From an uncultured Hyphomicrobiales bacterium (GTDB lineage Bacteria; Pseudomonadota; Alphaproteobacteria; Rhizobiales; Devosiaceae): 41,103 nt of DNA. Positions 26,479 through 34,530 of this stretch are shown here, in pieces; position 1 is the first letter of the stretch, and every line of letters begins with the position of its first letter. A model generated the notes under the pieces. The model did no database searches and was not told the origin of the DNA. It worked only from the letters and a program-made list of their open reading frames with translations. Both the position numbers and the translations under genes were made by a program. Location: assembly GCA_903828145.1 (NCBI GenBank), contig CAIKKY010000011.1, positions 1 to 41,103 of the forward strand, written 5' to 3'.

Positions 26479-26958
26479 CTATTGTAGGCTAACCGGCTCG
26501 GTCTGATTGAGGCCGACAGCAACCGCGGCAAGGGCAGCAACAGTCCCGGCACCCATAGCAAGCCCAAGGCCATCGACGCCTGAACTTCCAGCACCCACTG
26601 GCGCAACCTTTTCAGAAGACACTGCGACGCAGAAACCCTCTGGCGCAGCATTGATCGTCAACAGGCTCGCCGGCGGTACCTGCGCTATGCACAGATCTTT
26701 GAATACGACCTCGGCCTGTCCGTCAGAACCGGTGATGAGAGGAGTGTCAGCCATAACCGAGGCACCGGGCGAGGCGGCAAACATGCCCTGACGCGTGGAA
26801 ACGAGAACCGTACCGCTGGAAGACTCAACAAACCCCTGAGCCTCGGCAACCACGCATACGCACGGCCCTCTATCCGCTACAGACCCCAACGGTTCCGCGT
26901 GTGCCTGAGAAACCATACTGATACAAATACTAGTAATCAAAACGACGCGTGACATCAT
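26479..26958 (-). CDS. Secreted FecR-like domain protein heading the EPS export operon
   Basis: A 159-residue protein with a signal peptide (cleavage likely after SQAHA, near residue 21). The following part, EAQGFVESSSGTVLVSTRQG with GASVMADTPLITGSDGQAEV and a strand ending LTIN, looks like a short FecR-type beta-rich periplasmic domain. A glycine/alanine-rich hydrophobic stretch (LGLAMGAGTVAALAAVAVGL) near the end could be a membrane anchor. Three cysteines may form disulfides. It is the first gene of the minus-strand export block. No known function; a structural or sensing part in the periplasm is possible. Confidence 0.65.
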   Translation of the reverse strand: MMSRVVLITSICISMVSQAHAEPLGSVADRGPCVCVVAEAQGFVESSSGTVLVSTRQGMFAASPGASVMADTPLITGSDGQAEVVFKDLCIAQVPPASLLTINAAPEGFCVAVSSEKVAPVGAGSSGVDGLGLAMGAGTVAALAAVAVGLNQTEPVSLQ

Positions 26959-27374
26959 TCTCTAATTCCCCGACCATCAATGCTTCTACCACAGATTGTA
27001 AGAAAAATGCAACAAAGTCGCTTCGAAACCAAAAACAGGTCAAAAATGTGTCAATGATCCCTACGCAAAGGAAGACCTCAAACGCCAATTCAGCGTCTCC
27101 GCTGGCTTTTCCGAACAGGGGCATTCGAAATGCACAGACCGTCGCTCGCATCTGACCATAGCCAGACGGTGGGTGACCGCAACCCGGGACCCCTTCCGTG
27201 CGACTGTGCCTGATGCGGCCCAAGCTTTTGCGACTTTGCGGCTATGATCTTTGGTTTCGGCACTCGCGGTACGTAGTCTGAGTGTCGAGGCTCAGAGCAG
27301 GTTGAGCCTCGATCAGATCCTCAAAAAAGTGCTACTTGATCCGCTAAGCTCAGGAGCAATCGGAACGGAGAAAG
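26959..27374. other. Intergenic region between EPS export and sugar loci
   Basis: No convincing gene. The minus-strand promoter of the EPS export block should lie here. A TTGACA, readable as a -35 box, is present on the minus strand at 27054-27049 but no clear -10 partner stands at standard spacing. The right half holds the hairpin at 27283-27310. This is the boundary between the polysaccharide locus and the catabolic locus. Confidence 0.5.
27283..27310 (-). terminator. Perfect stem-loop downstream of the cupin operon
   Basis: TCGAGGCTCA and TGAGCCTCGA form a ten-base perfect stem with an eight-base loop, about 65 bases after the cupin stop. No U-run follows on the minus strand, so it is not a classical intrinsic terminator. 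It may block 3' exonucleases or be a remnant of an IS end. Confidence 0.4.
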
Positions 27375-27785
27375 TCACTGCCCCTTGGGCAGGAGCCGGA
27401 AGTCCGGCAAGTCGCGTAACAGGCGCTCAGGCCCGGCCGGCGAATAGACCACAAAGAGCTGCATCGGGCCGCTGCCGGTATTCAGCGTCGAATGAAAGCG
27501 GCTCTCGGGCACGAAAACGGTGCAACCGGGGCCGACCTGCTGCACCTCCGGCACGCCCTCCGGCGTTTCGACCATCTGTTCGCCATGGCCCGAAATCACG
27601 AAGATGATCTCCTCAGCGCCCGGGTGGTTATGCCGGGTATGTCCCTGGCCGGGGGGCAGGTCGACCACACCGCCTGAAAAGCGTACGGCCCCGTTCACCT
27701 CGGGCCCCACCGTAAGCGCCAGCCTGCCCCAGTCGAACCCGAAGGCGTTGACATCCTTGGGGGTAACGAAATTGTTCTCGGCCAT
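27375..27785 (-). CDS. Single-domain cupin protein
   Basis: A 136-residue cupin. Motif 1 reads GHTRHNHPGAEEIIFVISGHGE with the metal-binding HxH and glutamate; motif 2 is PESRFHSTLNTGSGP with the third histidine. It would be a small metal-dependent sugar isomerase/epimerase or binding protein; the C-terminal SPAGPERLLRDLPDFRLLP is common in cupins of catabolic loci. It is the last of three minus-strand genes with the TIM-barrel and Tm-1-like proteins, 20 bases after the former. AAGGAGAGG precedes the ATG. Substrate unknown. Confidence 0.85.
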   Translation of the reverse strand: MAENNFVTPKDVNAFGFDWGRLALTVGPEVNGAVRFSGGVVDLPPGQGHTRHNHPGAEEIIFVISGHGEQMVETPEGVPEVQQVGPGCTVFVPESRFHSTLNTGSGPMQLFVVYSPAGPERLLRDLPDFRLLPKGQ

Positions 27786-27805
27786 TGCTGTGCCTCTCCT
27801 TGAGT

Positions 27806-28642
27806 TTATGCGCCGGTCTTCAGCGCCTTGAAGCCTTCGACCTGCGCCTTGATGGCCAGTTCAACCGGCAGGCGCTCCATGGAACTGGCGCCATAAAAGC
27901 CGTGGCAGCCTTTCACGCAGTCGAGAATGAACCGGGCGTCGGCGGGCATGGCGATGGGCCCGCCATGGCAGAGCACCAGCACATCCGGACGCACGCCGCG
28001 CGCGGCGGCGGCAATCGCCTCGATTTCGGCGGCGCACATATCGAGCGTCTTTGCCGCTTTGGCGCCAATGGCCCCGCCGGTGGTCACGCCCATATGGGCC
28101 ACGATGAGGTCGGCCCCGGCACGCGTCATCGCCACGGCTTCGTCAGGGTTGAACACATAGGGCGTGGTGAGGAGATCCTGCCGGTGCGCCTCGGCGATCA
28201 TATCCACCTCAAGCCCGTAGCCCATGCCGGTTTCCTCGAAACTGACGCGCATCACCCCATCAAACAGGCCAATCGTGGGGAAATTCTGCACACCGGAAAA
28301 GCCCATGGCTTTCAGCTCGGCCAGAAACTGCGGCATCAACACAAAGGGATCGGTGCCATTAACGCCTGCCAGCACTGGCGTGTGCTTCACCACCGGCAGC
28401 ACTTCGAGCGCCATCTCCTTGACGATCTCATTGGCATTGCCATAGGCGAGCAACCCGGCCGCCGAGCCGCGACCGGCCATGCGATAGCGGCCGGAATTGT
28501 AGATGATGATCAGGTCGATCCCGCCGGCTTCCTCGGATTTGGCCGAAATCCCGGTGCCCGCCCCGCCCCCGACAATGGGAATGCCATTGGCCACCATGGC
28601 ATGAAATCGCTTGAGAATGTCGGCACGGGCAAGAGCGGCCAT
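27806..28642 (-). CDS. Phosphoenolpyruvate-hydrolase-family TIM-barrel protein
   Basis: A 278-residue protein of the family annotated as phosphoenolpyruvate hydrolase, which corresponds to the C-terminal half of the plant resistance protein Tm-1. Visible features are [69 protein letters not shown] and [12 protein letters not shown], then a phosphate-site-like VLCHGGPIA and [12 protein letters not shown]. The ATG at 28642 is chosen over the open frame to 28699 because AGGAAG lies seven bases upstream. It follows the Tm-1-like gene by 16 bases, so the two halves of Tm-1 are separate but adjacent genes. The reaction is not established. Confidence 0.85.
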   Translation of the reverse strand: MAALARADILKRFHAMVANGIPIVGGGAGTGISAKSEEAGGIDLIIIYNSGRYRMAGRGSAAGLLAYGNANEIVKEMALEVLPVVKHTPVLAGVNGTDPFVLMPQFLAELKAMGFSGVQNFPTIGLFDGVMRVSFEETGMGYGLEVDMIAEAHRQDLLTTPYVFNPDEAVAMTRAGADLIVAHMGVTTGGAIGAKAAKTLDMCAAEIEAIAAAARGVRPDVLVLCHGGPIAMPADARFILDCVKGCHGFYGASSMERLPVELAIKAQVEGFKALKTGA

Positions 28643-28658
28643 CGGGGCTTCCTGACGC

Positions 28659-29846
28659 TTAGGGTTGAGCAATGGCCGAAAAAACGGCCACGGCGGCATC
28701 GGCGAATTCGGGGTCGTTGATATGATAGGGGACGCGGATAACCTGCCGCTGGGCGGTGAGCTTCAGGGTTGATTCCACCGCAGCAAACAGGGCCTGATCA
28801 GCCGCTTCGTCGTAAAAAGCACCACCCACCCGATCCAGCGCCGAGACACCTTTTTCGGGAATCAGCAGACGCACCGGCCCGGCGCAGCGGTTCAGCTTTT
28901 CGGCAATGAAGGTGCCGATGGCGCGGTTTTCGTCAACGCTGGTGCGCACCAGCGTGACATTGGCGTTGTGCTCGTAGATCGCGCGACCCGCAAAGTGCGC
29001 GGGTACGCTGCTGCGCGCCCAGAAATTGATCATGTCGCAGGCGCCCAGCGAGCCCACATAGGGCACGCCCGTGCGGGCGATGCAATCGAGCCGATCCGGA
29101 CCGGCGGGCAGCACGCCGCCAAACAGCAGGTCGGCAATCTCGGTGGTGGTGATGTCGATCACCCCGGCGAGGAGGCCCGAATCGACCAGCATTTCGAGGG
29201 TACGCCCGCCCGTGCCGGTGGCATGGAAGATCACGGGTTCGAAGTCAGCCCTGAGCGCGTCGGCAATGCGGGTGACGCACGCCGTGGTCACCCCGAACAT
29301 GGTCAGCCCGATGGCGGGCTTGCCGTCCTCCACCACGGGAGGGGTAACGCTCATGGCGGCGATCGCCGCTGCGGCGTTCGAAAGCACCACGCGGCTGATG
29401 CGGTTGAGCCCGGCAAGGTCAGTGATCGCGGGCATCATGACGATGTCGGAGACACCGACAAACGGCCCCACATCGCCCGATGCGAGGGTTGAAACCATCA
29501 GCTTGGGCAGCCCGATCGGCAGGGCCCGCATGCCCGCCGTGATCATCGAGGTTCCGCCGCCCCCGCCGATGCCGATGATCCCCGCCACATCACGGCGCGT
29601 GCGGATAAAGGCCTCAAACGCCTGCGCCATGCCGGAAACCGCCACGCCGCGATCTGTACCGCCAAGGAGCCCGGGCGGCCCGAACGCCGCCACCTCGGTG
29701 GCCGCGATATCCGGCCTGATGGAGGGGCTCTGCGTGCCCACATCGACCACCAGCGGATGGGCACCGAGCGCCCGCAACCGATCAGCGAGGAAAGCCAGTT
29801 CCTCGCCCTTGGTATCCGCGGTCCCTGCAACATAGATGCGCTTCAA
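28659..29846 (-). CDS. Tm-1-like ATP-binding protein (UPF0261)
   Basis: About 395 residues matching UPF0261, the N-terminal ATP-binding half of Tm-1. Characteristic parts: [50 protein letters not shown] (nucleotide-binding loop), [36 protein letters not shown] and [20 protein letters not shown]. The start is a TTG at 29846 with GAGGGG six bases upstream; this puts MKRIYVAG at the N-terminus as usual. It diverges from the TetR gene across 122 bases. Function in bacteria is not established; linkage to sugar import and catabolism is the main clue. Confidence 0.85.
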   Translation of the reverse strand: MKRIYVAGTADTKGEELAFLADRLRALGAHPLVVDVGTQSPSIRPDIAATEVAAFGPPGLLGGTDRGVAVSGMAQAFEAFIRTRRDVAGIIGIGGGGGTSMITAGMRALPIGLPKLMVSTLASGDVGPFVGVSDIVMMPAITDLAGLNRISRVVLSNAAAAIAAMSVTPPVVEDGKPAIGLTMFGVTTACVTRIADALRADFEPVIFHATGTGGRTLEMLVDSGLLAGVIDITTTEIADLLFGGVLPAGPDRLDCIARTGVPYVGSLGACDMINFWARSSVPAHFAGRAIYEHNANVTLVRTSVDENRAIGTFIAEKLNRCAGPVRLLIPEKGVSALDRVGGAFYDEAADQALFAAVESTLKLTAQRQVIRVPYHINDPEFADAAVAVFSAIAQP

Positions 29847-29954
29847 AACCGGCCCCTCAGCGCAGATTGTTCTGGCAACGGCGCGCCAAAAACGCGCCAG
29901 CACGACCAACTATAGGCAGAGCCCATGCGCCATTGCAAAGCATTTTGAGATGTG

Positions 29955-29971
29955 CATATCATTTCGATATG
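29955..29971 (+). promoter_or_regulatory. Candidate operator overlapping the TetR start codon
   Basis: A perfect inverted repeat CATATC-ATTTC-GATATG; the last three bases are the ATG of the tetR-type gene. It lies in the divergent region between the Tm-1-like gene and the regulator, the classic place for a TetR operator that represses both directions. Binding is inferred. Confidence 0.6.
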
Positions 29972-30598
29972 ACAGTCTCACTTCCAGACGCCGGTCTCAA
30001 CGAAGCGCGTGGACCGCGGGCCCGCACCCGCAAACTGATGCTCGAAACCGCAGTGGCGCTGATGCAGCAGGGGCAGACCCCCTCGATCAGCGATGTGGCG
30101 CAGGCAGCTGAAGTCTCGCGGGCCACGGCCTACCGCTATTTCCCCACGCAGGCCGCGCTGGTGCATGCGGCGGTGGACGCGGCGCTCGGGCCCATTCTCG
30201 AATGGCAGTCCGAGAGCGATGATCCGGAGACGCGGGTCAAGGAACTGCTGCGCACCTCGATGCCGCGCATTCAGGAGTTTGAGGCCACATTCAAGGCGGC
30301 GCTGAAGCTCTCTCTCGAGCAATGGGCGCGGCGGCAGGCGGGCACGCTGGGCGATGAAGCCCCCTTCAAGCGCGGCCACCGGCTGGAGATGCTGCAAAAG
30401 GCCATCGCGCCACTCGAGGGGCGGCTGCCCCCGGCTGAATTTCAACGCCTCGCGCAGGCCCTGTCGCTGGTTTACGGGCTCGAACTGCTCGTGGTGCTGA
30501 AGGACATGTGGGGGCTCGATTTCGACGGGATCCAGTCGGTGGCCGAATGGGCCGCCGCAGCGCTGGTCCGCGCGAGCCTAGAGGAGGCGCGGGCGTAG
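29969..30598 (+). CDS. TetR-family transcriptional regulator
   Basis: A 209-residue TetR-type repressor. The DNA-binding domain is near the N-terminus: RTRKLMLETAVALMQQGQTP, then SISDVAQAAEVSRATAYRYF as helices 2 and 3, followed by PTQAALVHAAVDAAL. The remaining helical part (ERKR-poor, with EATFKAALKLSLEQWARRQA) would bind a small ligand. The ATG at 29969 is used; the open frame extends further up but lacks homology. It probably controls the divergent Tm-1-like operon and perhaps the ABC operon that starts 353 bases downstream. Confidence 0.88.
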   Translation: MTVSLPDAGLNEARGPRARTRKLMLETAVALMQQGQTPSISDVAQAAEVSRATAYRYFPTQAALVHAAVDAALGPILEWQSESDDPETRVKELLRTSMPRIQEFEATFKAALKLSLEQWARRQAGTLGDEAPFKRGHRLEMLQKAIAPLEGRLPPAEFQRLAQALSLVYGLELLVVLKDMWGLDFDGIQSVAEWAAAALVRASLEEARA

Positions 30599-30951
30599 GT
30601 CAGGGTCTTCGCAATCCAGATTTTCGCGTCGGTCAGGATGCAAAAATGCTAACATGTTAGCTTGACGAGGACGCAAAAGGCGTTGAGACTTTAAGGGCCC
30701 GAAAGGGAAAACCGGATGCGGCGGGTGCTGAGGGGCATCAGGCTGCGGGAGAAGACGGGCCAGACGAACGGCCCCTGATCCCGGCGGATAGGCGGCACCG
30801 GTGGCCTGTTTGAATGCGAACGCGATCCTGTTGGTCCATCGGGCCGCGCGATTTCGGGAGCTGCTGATTGCCCCCGGCACGGAGGAGGGGCTTCGGCGCG
30901 GCGCGAGGATTGGCGCCCGCCGTTGGTGTGAGCACGATAGGGAGAACCAAG
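30599..30951 (+). promoter_or_regulatory. Leader of the ABC transporter operon
   Basis: No gene is seen. The left part holds the palindrome at 30648-30661 followed directly by TTGACG, which could be a -35 element, though no good -10 box stands at the normal distance. The long leader up to the ribosome site (GGGAGAACC before 30952) is GC-rich without a clear riboswitch fold. Confidence 0.4.
30648..30661 (+). promoter_or_regulatory. 14-bp perfect palindrome, candidate operator
   Basis: GCTAACATGTTAGC is fully self-complementary and abuts the TTGACG hexamer upstream of the importer operon. It differs from the CATATC repeat at the TetR start, so a second regulator is likely. The truncated regulator-like gene at 40294 could once have served this site. 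Confidence 0.55.
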
Positions 30952-32262
30952 ATGCGCATTGCAACCAAGGGCATGCTGGCTGGCTTGAGCCTGCTGCTGA
31001 TGTCGGGAACGTCGGCACTGTCGACCGAACTGACCATCTTCTGGGCCGAATGGGACCCGGCAAACTACCTTCAGGAACTGGTCAACCAGTACGAAGCAGA
31101 AACCGGCGTGACGGTGACCGTTGAGACCACGCCCTGGTCCGATTTCCAGACCAAGGCCTTCACCGAGTTCAACGCGCAGGGTTCGGCCTATGATCTGATC
31201 GTCGGCGACAGCCAGTGGCTGGGTGCGGCGTCGGAAGCCGGGCACTATGTCGACCTCACCGATTTCGTGAAGGAAAACGGCGTTCTCGACAAAATGGCGC
31301 CGGCCACGGTGAAGTTCTATTCCGAATACCCGGGCAATTCCGGCAAGTACTGGTCGATCCCGGCCGAAGGCGACGCCGTGGGCTGGTCCTACCGCAAGGA
31401 CTGGTTTGAAGACCCCACCGAAATGGCCAATTTCAAGGCCAAATACGGCTATGATCTCGCCCCGCCCACCAATTGGCAGCAGCTGATCGACATTGCCGAG
31501 TTCTTCTACCGGCCCGACCAGAACCGCTATGGCGTGGCGATCTATACCGACAACTCCTACGACGCCATGGCCATGGGCTTTGAGAACGCGCTGTTCTCCT
31601 ATGGCGGCGAACTGGGCGATGCCTCGACCTACAAGGTGGATGGCATCATCAACTCGCCCAAGGCGGTTGCCGCGCTCGATGCCTACCGGAAGCTCTACGG
31701 CTTCACGCCTCCGGGCTGGGCCAAGACCTTCTTCGTGGAAAACAATCAGGCCATCACCGAAAATCTCGCGGCGATGAGCATGAACTACTTCGCCTTCTTC
31801 CCGGCGCTAATCAATGAATCCTCGAACCCGAACGCCAAGAATACCGGCTTCTTCGCCAACCCGGCCGGCCCGGATGGCGATCAGTACGCCGCGCTCGGCG
31901 GTCAGGGCATTTCGGTGGTCTCCTATTCCCAGAACAAGGAAGAGGCCATGAAGTTCCTGAAGTGGTTCATCCAGGACGATACCCAGCAGAAGTGGGCTGA
32001 TCTGGGCGGTTACACCTGCTCGGCCAAGGTGCTGGAGAGCGAAGCCTTCCGCAACGCCACCCCGTATAACGAAGCCTTCTACCAGACCATGTTCAAGGTG
32101 AAGGACTTCTGGGCGGTGCCGGAATATGCAGAGCTTCTCACTCAGCTGAACCAGCGCCTCTACCCCTCGATCGTGGGCGGTGAAGGCTCGAGCCAGGACG
32201 TGCTCGATGGTCTTGCAGCGGACTGGAAGGCGACCTTCGCCAAGTACGGCCGCGGCATGTAA
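30952..32262 (+). CDS. ABC transporter extracellular solute-binding protein, family 1
   Basis: A 436-residue periplasmic binding protein. The signal peptide is MRIATKGMLAGLSLLLMSG with cleavage probably after about residue 24; the mature start TELTIFWAEWDPANYLQELV and the later AYDLIVGDSQWLGAASEAGH are usual for carbohydrate-binding family 1 proteins. A long C-terminal lobe follows (GGQGISVVSYSQNKEEAMKF). ATG at 30952 with GGGAGAACC upstream is preferred over the longer frame. In the Glp-like layout of this operon it corresponds to GlpV, but the ligand here is unknown; the downstream isomerases point to a sugar, polyol or glycoside. Confidence 0.9.
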   Translation: MRIATKGMLAGLSLLLMSGTSALSTELTIFWAEWDPANYLQELVNQYEAETGVTVTVETTPWSDFQTKAFTEFNAQGSAYDLIVGDSQWLGAASEAGHYVDLTDFVKENGVLDKMAPATVKFYSEYPGNSGKYWSIPAEGDAVGWSYRKDWFEDPTEMANFKAKYGYDLAPPTNWQQLIDIAEFFYRPDQNRYGVAIYTDNSYDAMAMGFENALFSYGGELGDASTYKVDGIINSPKAVAALDAYRKLYGFTPPGWAKTFFVENNQAITENLAAMSMNYFAFFPALINESSNPNAKNTGFFANPAGPDGDQYAALGGQGISVVSYSQNKEEAMKFLKWFIQDDTQQKWADLGGYTCSAKVLESEAFRNATPYNEAFYQTMFKVKDFWAVPEYAELLTQLNQRLYPSIVGGEGSSQDVLDGLAADWKATFAKYGRGM

Positions 32263-32277
32263 CGGCAAATCCGGCCT

Positions 32278-32303
32278 CCCCTTTCGCCCTCGGGCGGAAG
32301 GGG
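32278..32303 (+). terminator. Stem-loop between binding-protein and permease genes
   Basis: CCCCTTTCGCC and GGCGGAAGGGG form an eleven-base stem with one G-T pair and a four-base loop, 15 bases after the stop codon of the binding-protein gene. No U-run follows. Such hairpins often stabilise the upstream message so that the binding protein is made in excess over the permeases. Confidence 0.6.
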
Positions 32304-32445
32304 ATCGCCACGACGGATGAGGGGGGCGCATGCGGCTGACCGCAATGACGGTGCACATCCTCCCCTCGCCCTGATCGCGCCCTGCCCCGCGGGTCTTGAG
32401 CCCCAAAGCACGGCGCGCCGAACAAAGCCTTGGGAGAACAGTGCC

Positions 32446-33348
32446 TTGACCAGTTTGATTGCCACGCTCGACCCCGGGTCGCGCGCCGCCACGCGGGGCC
32501 TCAGCGATATTGCGATCCGGAACCTCTTCGTCATCCCGACGATCGTGTTCCTCATCATTTTCAATATCTTCCCGCTGCTGTATTCGCTTGGCTACTCGTT
32601 CACCGATTTTCGGGCCTCGACCAAGGATCCGGCCAATTTCATCGGCCTCAAGAACTACATGGATCTGCTGTCCGATCCGAACATCTGGTCGAATTTCACC
32701 ATCACCGCGCAATATGTGATCGTGTCGGTCACCGGCCAGGTGATCGTCGGGTTCGGGCTCGCGCTGCTGCTCAACCGCAGCTTTCCGCTCAAGGGCCTCG
32801 TCACCACGTTGCTGCTTCTGCCGATGATGCTGTCCATGGCCGTGGTCGGACTGTTCTGGAAACTGCTCTATGACCCCAATTTCGGCATCATCAACTATGC
32901 GCTGGGCCTCGGAAAATTCGAATGGCTCGCCAACCCGAAATTTGCGCTCTACGCCGTGGCGCTCACCGACGTGTGGATGTGGTCGCCCTTCGTGATGCTG
33001 CTGTCGCTGGCCGGTCTGTCGGCGGTCCCCAAGCACCTCTATGAAGCCGCCTCGATCGATCGCGCCAGTCGGCTCTACACCTTCTTCCGCATCACGCTGC
33101 CGCTGGTGGCACCCATCCTCCTGATCGCGATCATCTTTCGCACCATGGAGGCCTTCAAAACCTTCGATCTGGCCTATGTGATGACCTCGCAGCCCACCAC
33201 CGAAGTGGTGTCGATCCGGCTCTACAAGATGGCTTTTCAGGAGTGGCAGACCGGCAAGTCCTGTGCCCTCGCCTATATCGTGCTGATCATGGTGCTCTGC
33301 ATCACCAATGTTTACGTCAAGTACCTGAACAAAGCGAAGGAACGCTAA
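32446..33348 (+). CDS. ABC sugar transporter permease 1
   Basis: About 300 residues with six hydrophobic segments, starting with IRNLFVIPTIVFLIIFNIFP. The inner-membrane coupling (EAA) motif is seen as LYEAASIDRASRLYTFFRIT, contacting the ATPases. The TTG at 32446 is chosen: it follows GGGAG, and starts MTSLIATLD..; the longer open frame runs through the hairpin region and has no homology. It pairs with the next gene two bases after its stop. Carbohydrate uptake type 1 family. Confidence 0.88.
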   Translation: MTSLIATLDPGSRAATRGLSDIAIRNLFVIPTIVFLIIFNIFPLLYSLGYSFTDFRASTKDPANFIGLKNYMDLLSDPNIWSNFTITAQYVIVSVTGQVIVGFGLALLLNRSFPLKGLVTTLLLLPMMLSMAVVGLFWKLLYDPNFGIINYALGLGKFEWLANPKFALYAVALTDVWMWSPFVMLLSLAGLSAVPKHLYEAASIDRASRLYTFFRITLPLVAPILLIAIIFRTMEAFKTFDLAYVMTSQPTTEVVSIRLYKMAFQEWQTGKSCALAYIVLIMVLCITNVYVKYLNKAKER

Positions 33349-33349
33349 A

Positions 33350-34306
33350 ATGGCCGTCGTCTCTTCCCGCGGCCAGCGCCTGAGCAACCGCGTTGCCATT
33401 GCCGCCATTCTCGTCATCACGCTGGTGTTTCTGGCGCCGATTTACTGGATCGGCTCCACGGCCTTCAAGCCGCGCAGCCTCGCCACCACGTCGCCGCCGA
33501 CCATCGTCTACCAGCCCGAAATCTCACCCATGGTGAAGCTCTTCACCAAACGGGTGCAGCTGAAGCCCAATGAGAAGGTCGATTACGACAACGCCCCTTG
33601 GTGGGAACGGATGATCTTTGATGGCGGCGAGCGCATTTCGCGCACCGGCAAAGGGGCAATCCAGCTCTCGGGCTATCCGGACCGCTTCATCAACTCGCTG
33701 ATTGTCGCCGTCACCTCAACACTGCTCGCGGTGGGTATGGGCACGATCACCGCCTATGGCTTCTCGCGGTTCAGGGTGAAGGGGGAGGCGGACTGGCTGT
33801 TCTTCATTCTCTCCACCCGAATGCTGCCCCCCATCGTGGTCGCCATTCCGATGTTCCTCATGTATCGGGCGGCCGGGCTCAACGACAGCCATGTCGGCCT
33901 CATCCTGCTCTACACCGCGTTCAACGTGTCGTTTGCGGTGTGGCTGATGAAGGGCTTCATCGACGAAATCCCGAAGGAATATGAGGAAGCGGCGCTGGTC
34001 GATGGCTATACGCGGCTCCAGGCCTTCTGGAAGATCGTGCTGCCCGAGGCCGCGACCGGCATCGCAGCAACCGCAGTGTTCTGCTTCATCACGGCGTGGA
34101 ACGAATATGCCTTCGCGCTGATCCTCACCAACAAGAAGGCCCAGACCGCGCCGCCGTTCATTCCCTCGCAGATCGGTTCGGGTCTGCCGGACTGGACCGT
34201 GATTGCGGCCGGTACGGTTCTGTTCCTTCTGCCTGTTGCCATCTTCACGTTCCTGCTCCGCAACCACCTGCTGCGCGGCATGAGCTTTGGAGCGATCCGG
34301 AAATGA
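33350..34306 (+). CDS. ABC sugar transporter permease 2
   Basis: A 318-residue permease of the MalG-like group. An N-terminal helix (ILVITLVFLAPIYWIGS) is followed by a long periplasmic insertion (about residues 40 to 105, with PWWERMIFDGGERIS), then five more helices. The EAA motif is EYEEAALVDGYTRLQAFWKI near residue 205, and SLI..STLLAVGMGTITAYGFSRF marks the permease core. The insertion is characteristic of the GlpQ-like permeases as I recall them. It begins right after the previous stop and overlaps the next gene by four bases. Confidence 0.88.
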   Translation: MAVVSSRGQRLSNRVAIAAILVITLVFLAPIYWIGSTAFKPRSLATTSPPTIVYQPEISPMVKLFTKRVQLKPNEKVDYDNAPWWERMIFDGGERISRTGKGAIQLSGYPDRFINSLIVAVTSTLLAVGMGTITAYGFSRFRVKGEADWLFFILSTRMLPPIVVAIPMFLMYRAAGLNDSHVGLILLYTAFNVSFAVWLMKGFIDEIPKEYEEAALVDGYTRLQAFWKIVLPEAATGIAATAVFCFITAWNEYAFALILTNKKAQTAPPFIPSQIGSGLPDWTVIAAGTVLFLLPVAIFTFLLRNHLLRGMSFGAIRK

Positions 34307-34530
34307 ATATTCGTGTGTTCAACCAGCGCTTTCTTGAGCCCGGCGCCCAGGCGCTGATGATCCTCGGCATCATCTTTTTGTGCCAGCCCTGGATCGAACT
34401 GCTGCACCAGTACTCCGTCACCATCATGCTCATCGGGCTGATTGGCTTCAACATCGCGGTGCATATCCCGGCCCCGGAAAAGACCGTGATCGAGGAAGAA
34501 GCGACCGAGCAGGACCACGCCCATGGCTGA
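34303..34530 (+). CDS. Small inner-membrane protein of the Glp-like ABC system (GlpU-like)
   Basis: A 75-residue protein starting with ATG at 34303, inside the ATGA overlap with the permease stop. It has two hydrophobic stretches, ALMILGIIFLCQPWIELL and VTIMLIGLIGFNIAVHI, and an acidic, histidine-ending tail. In rhizobial glycerol importers the small protein GlpU lies in the same operon, and I equate the two by position and build; the sequence similarity should be tested. Its end overlaps the first ATPase gene by eight bases. Role unknown, perhaps assembly or regulation of the permeases. Confidence 0.7.
   Translation: MNIRVFNQRFLEPGAQALMILGIIFLCQPWIELLHQYSVTIMLIGLIGFNIAVHIPAPEKTVIEEEATEQDHAHG

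Noticed and set aside
27251-27607. Plus-strand frame of 118 codons opposite the cupin gene
   Set aside because: Most of it is antisense to the cupin; the part outside contains the hairpin and no ribosome site.
31807-33420. Long minus-strand open frame of 537 codons opposite the binding-protein and permease genes
   Set aside because: It is opposite well-supported transporter genes, is rich in His, Arg, Asp and Glu as antisense frames in GC-rich DNA are, and shows no family resemblance.
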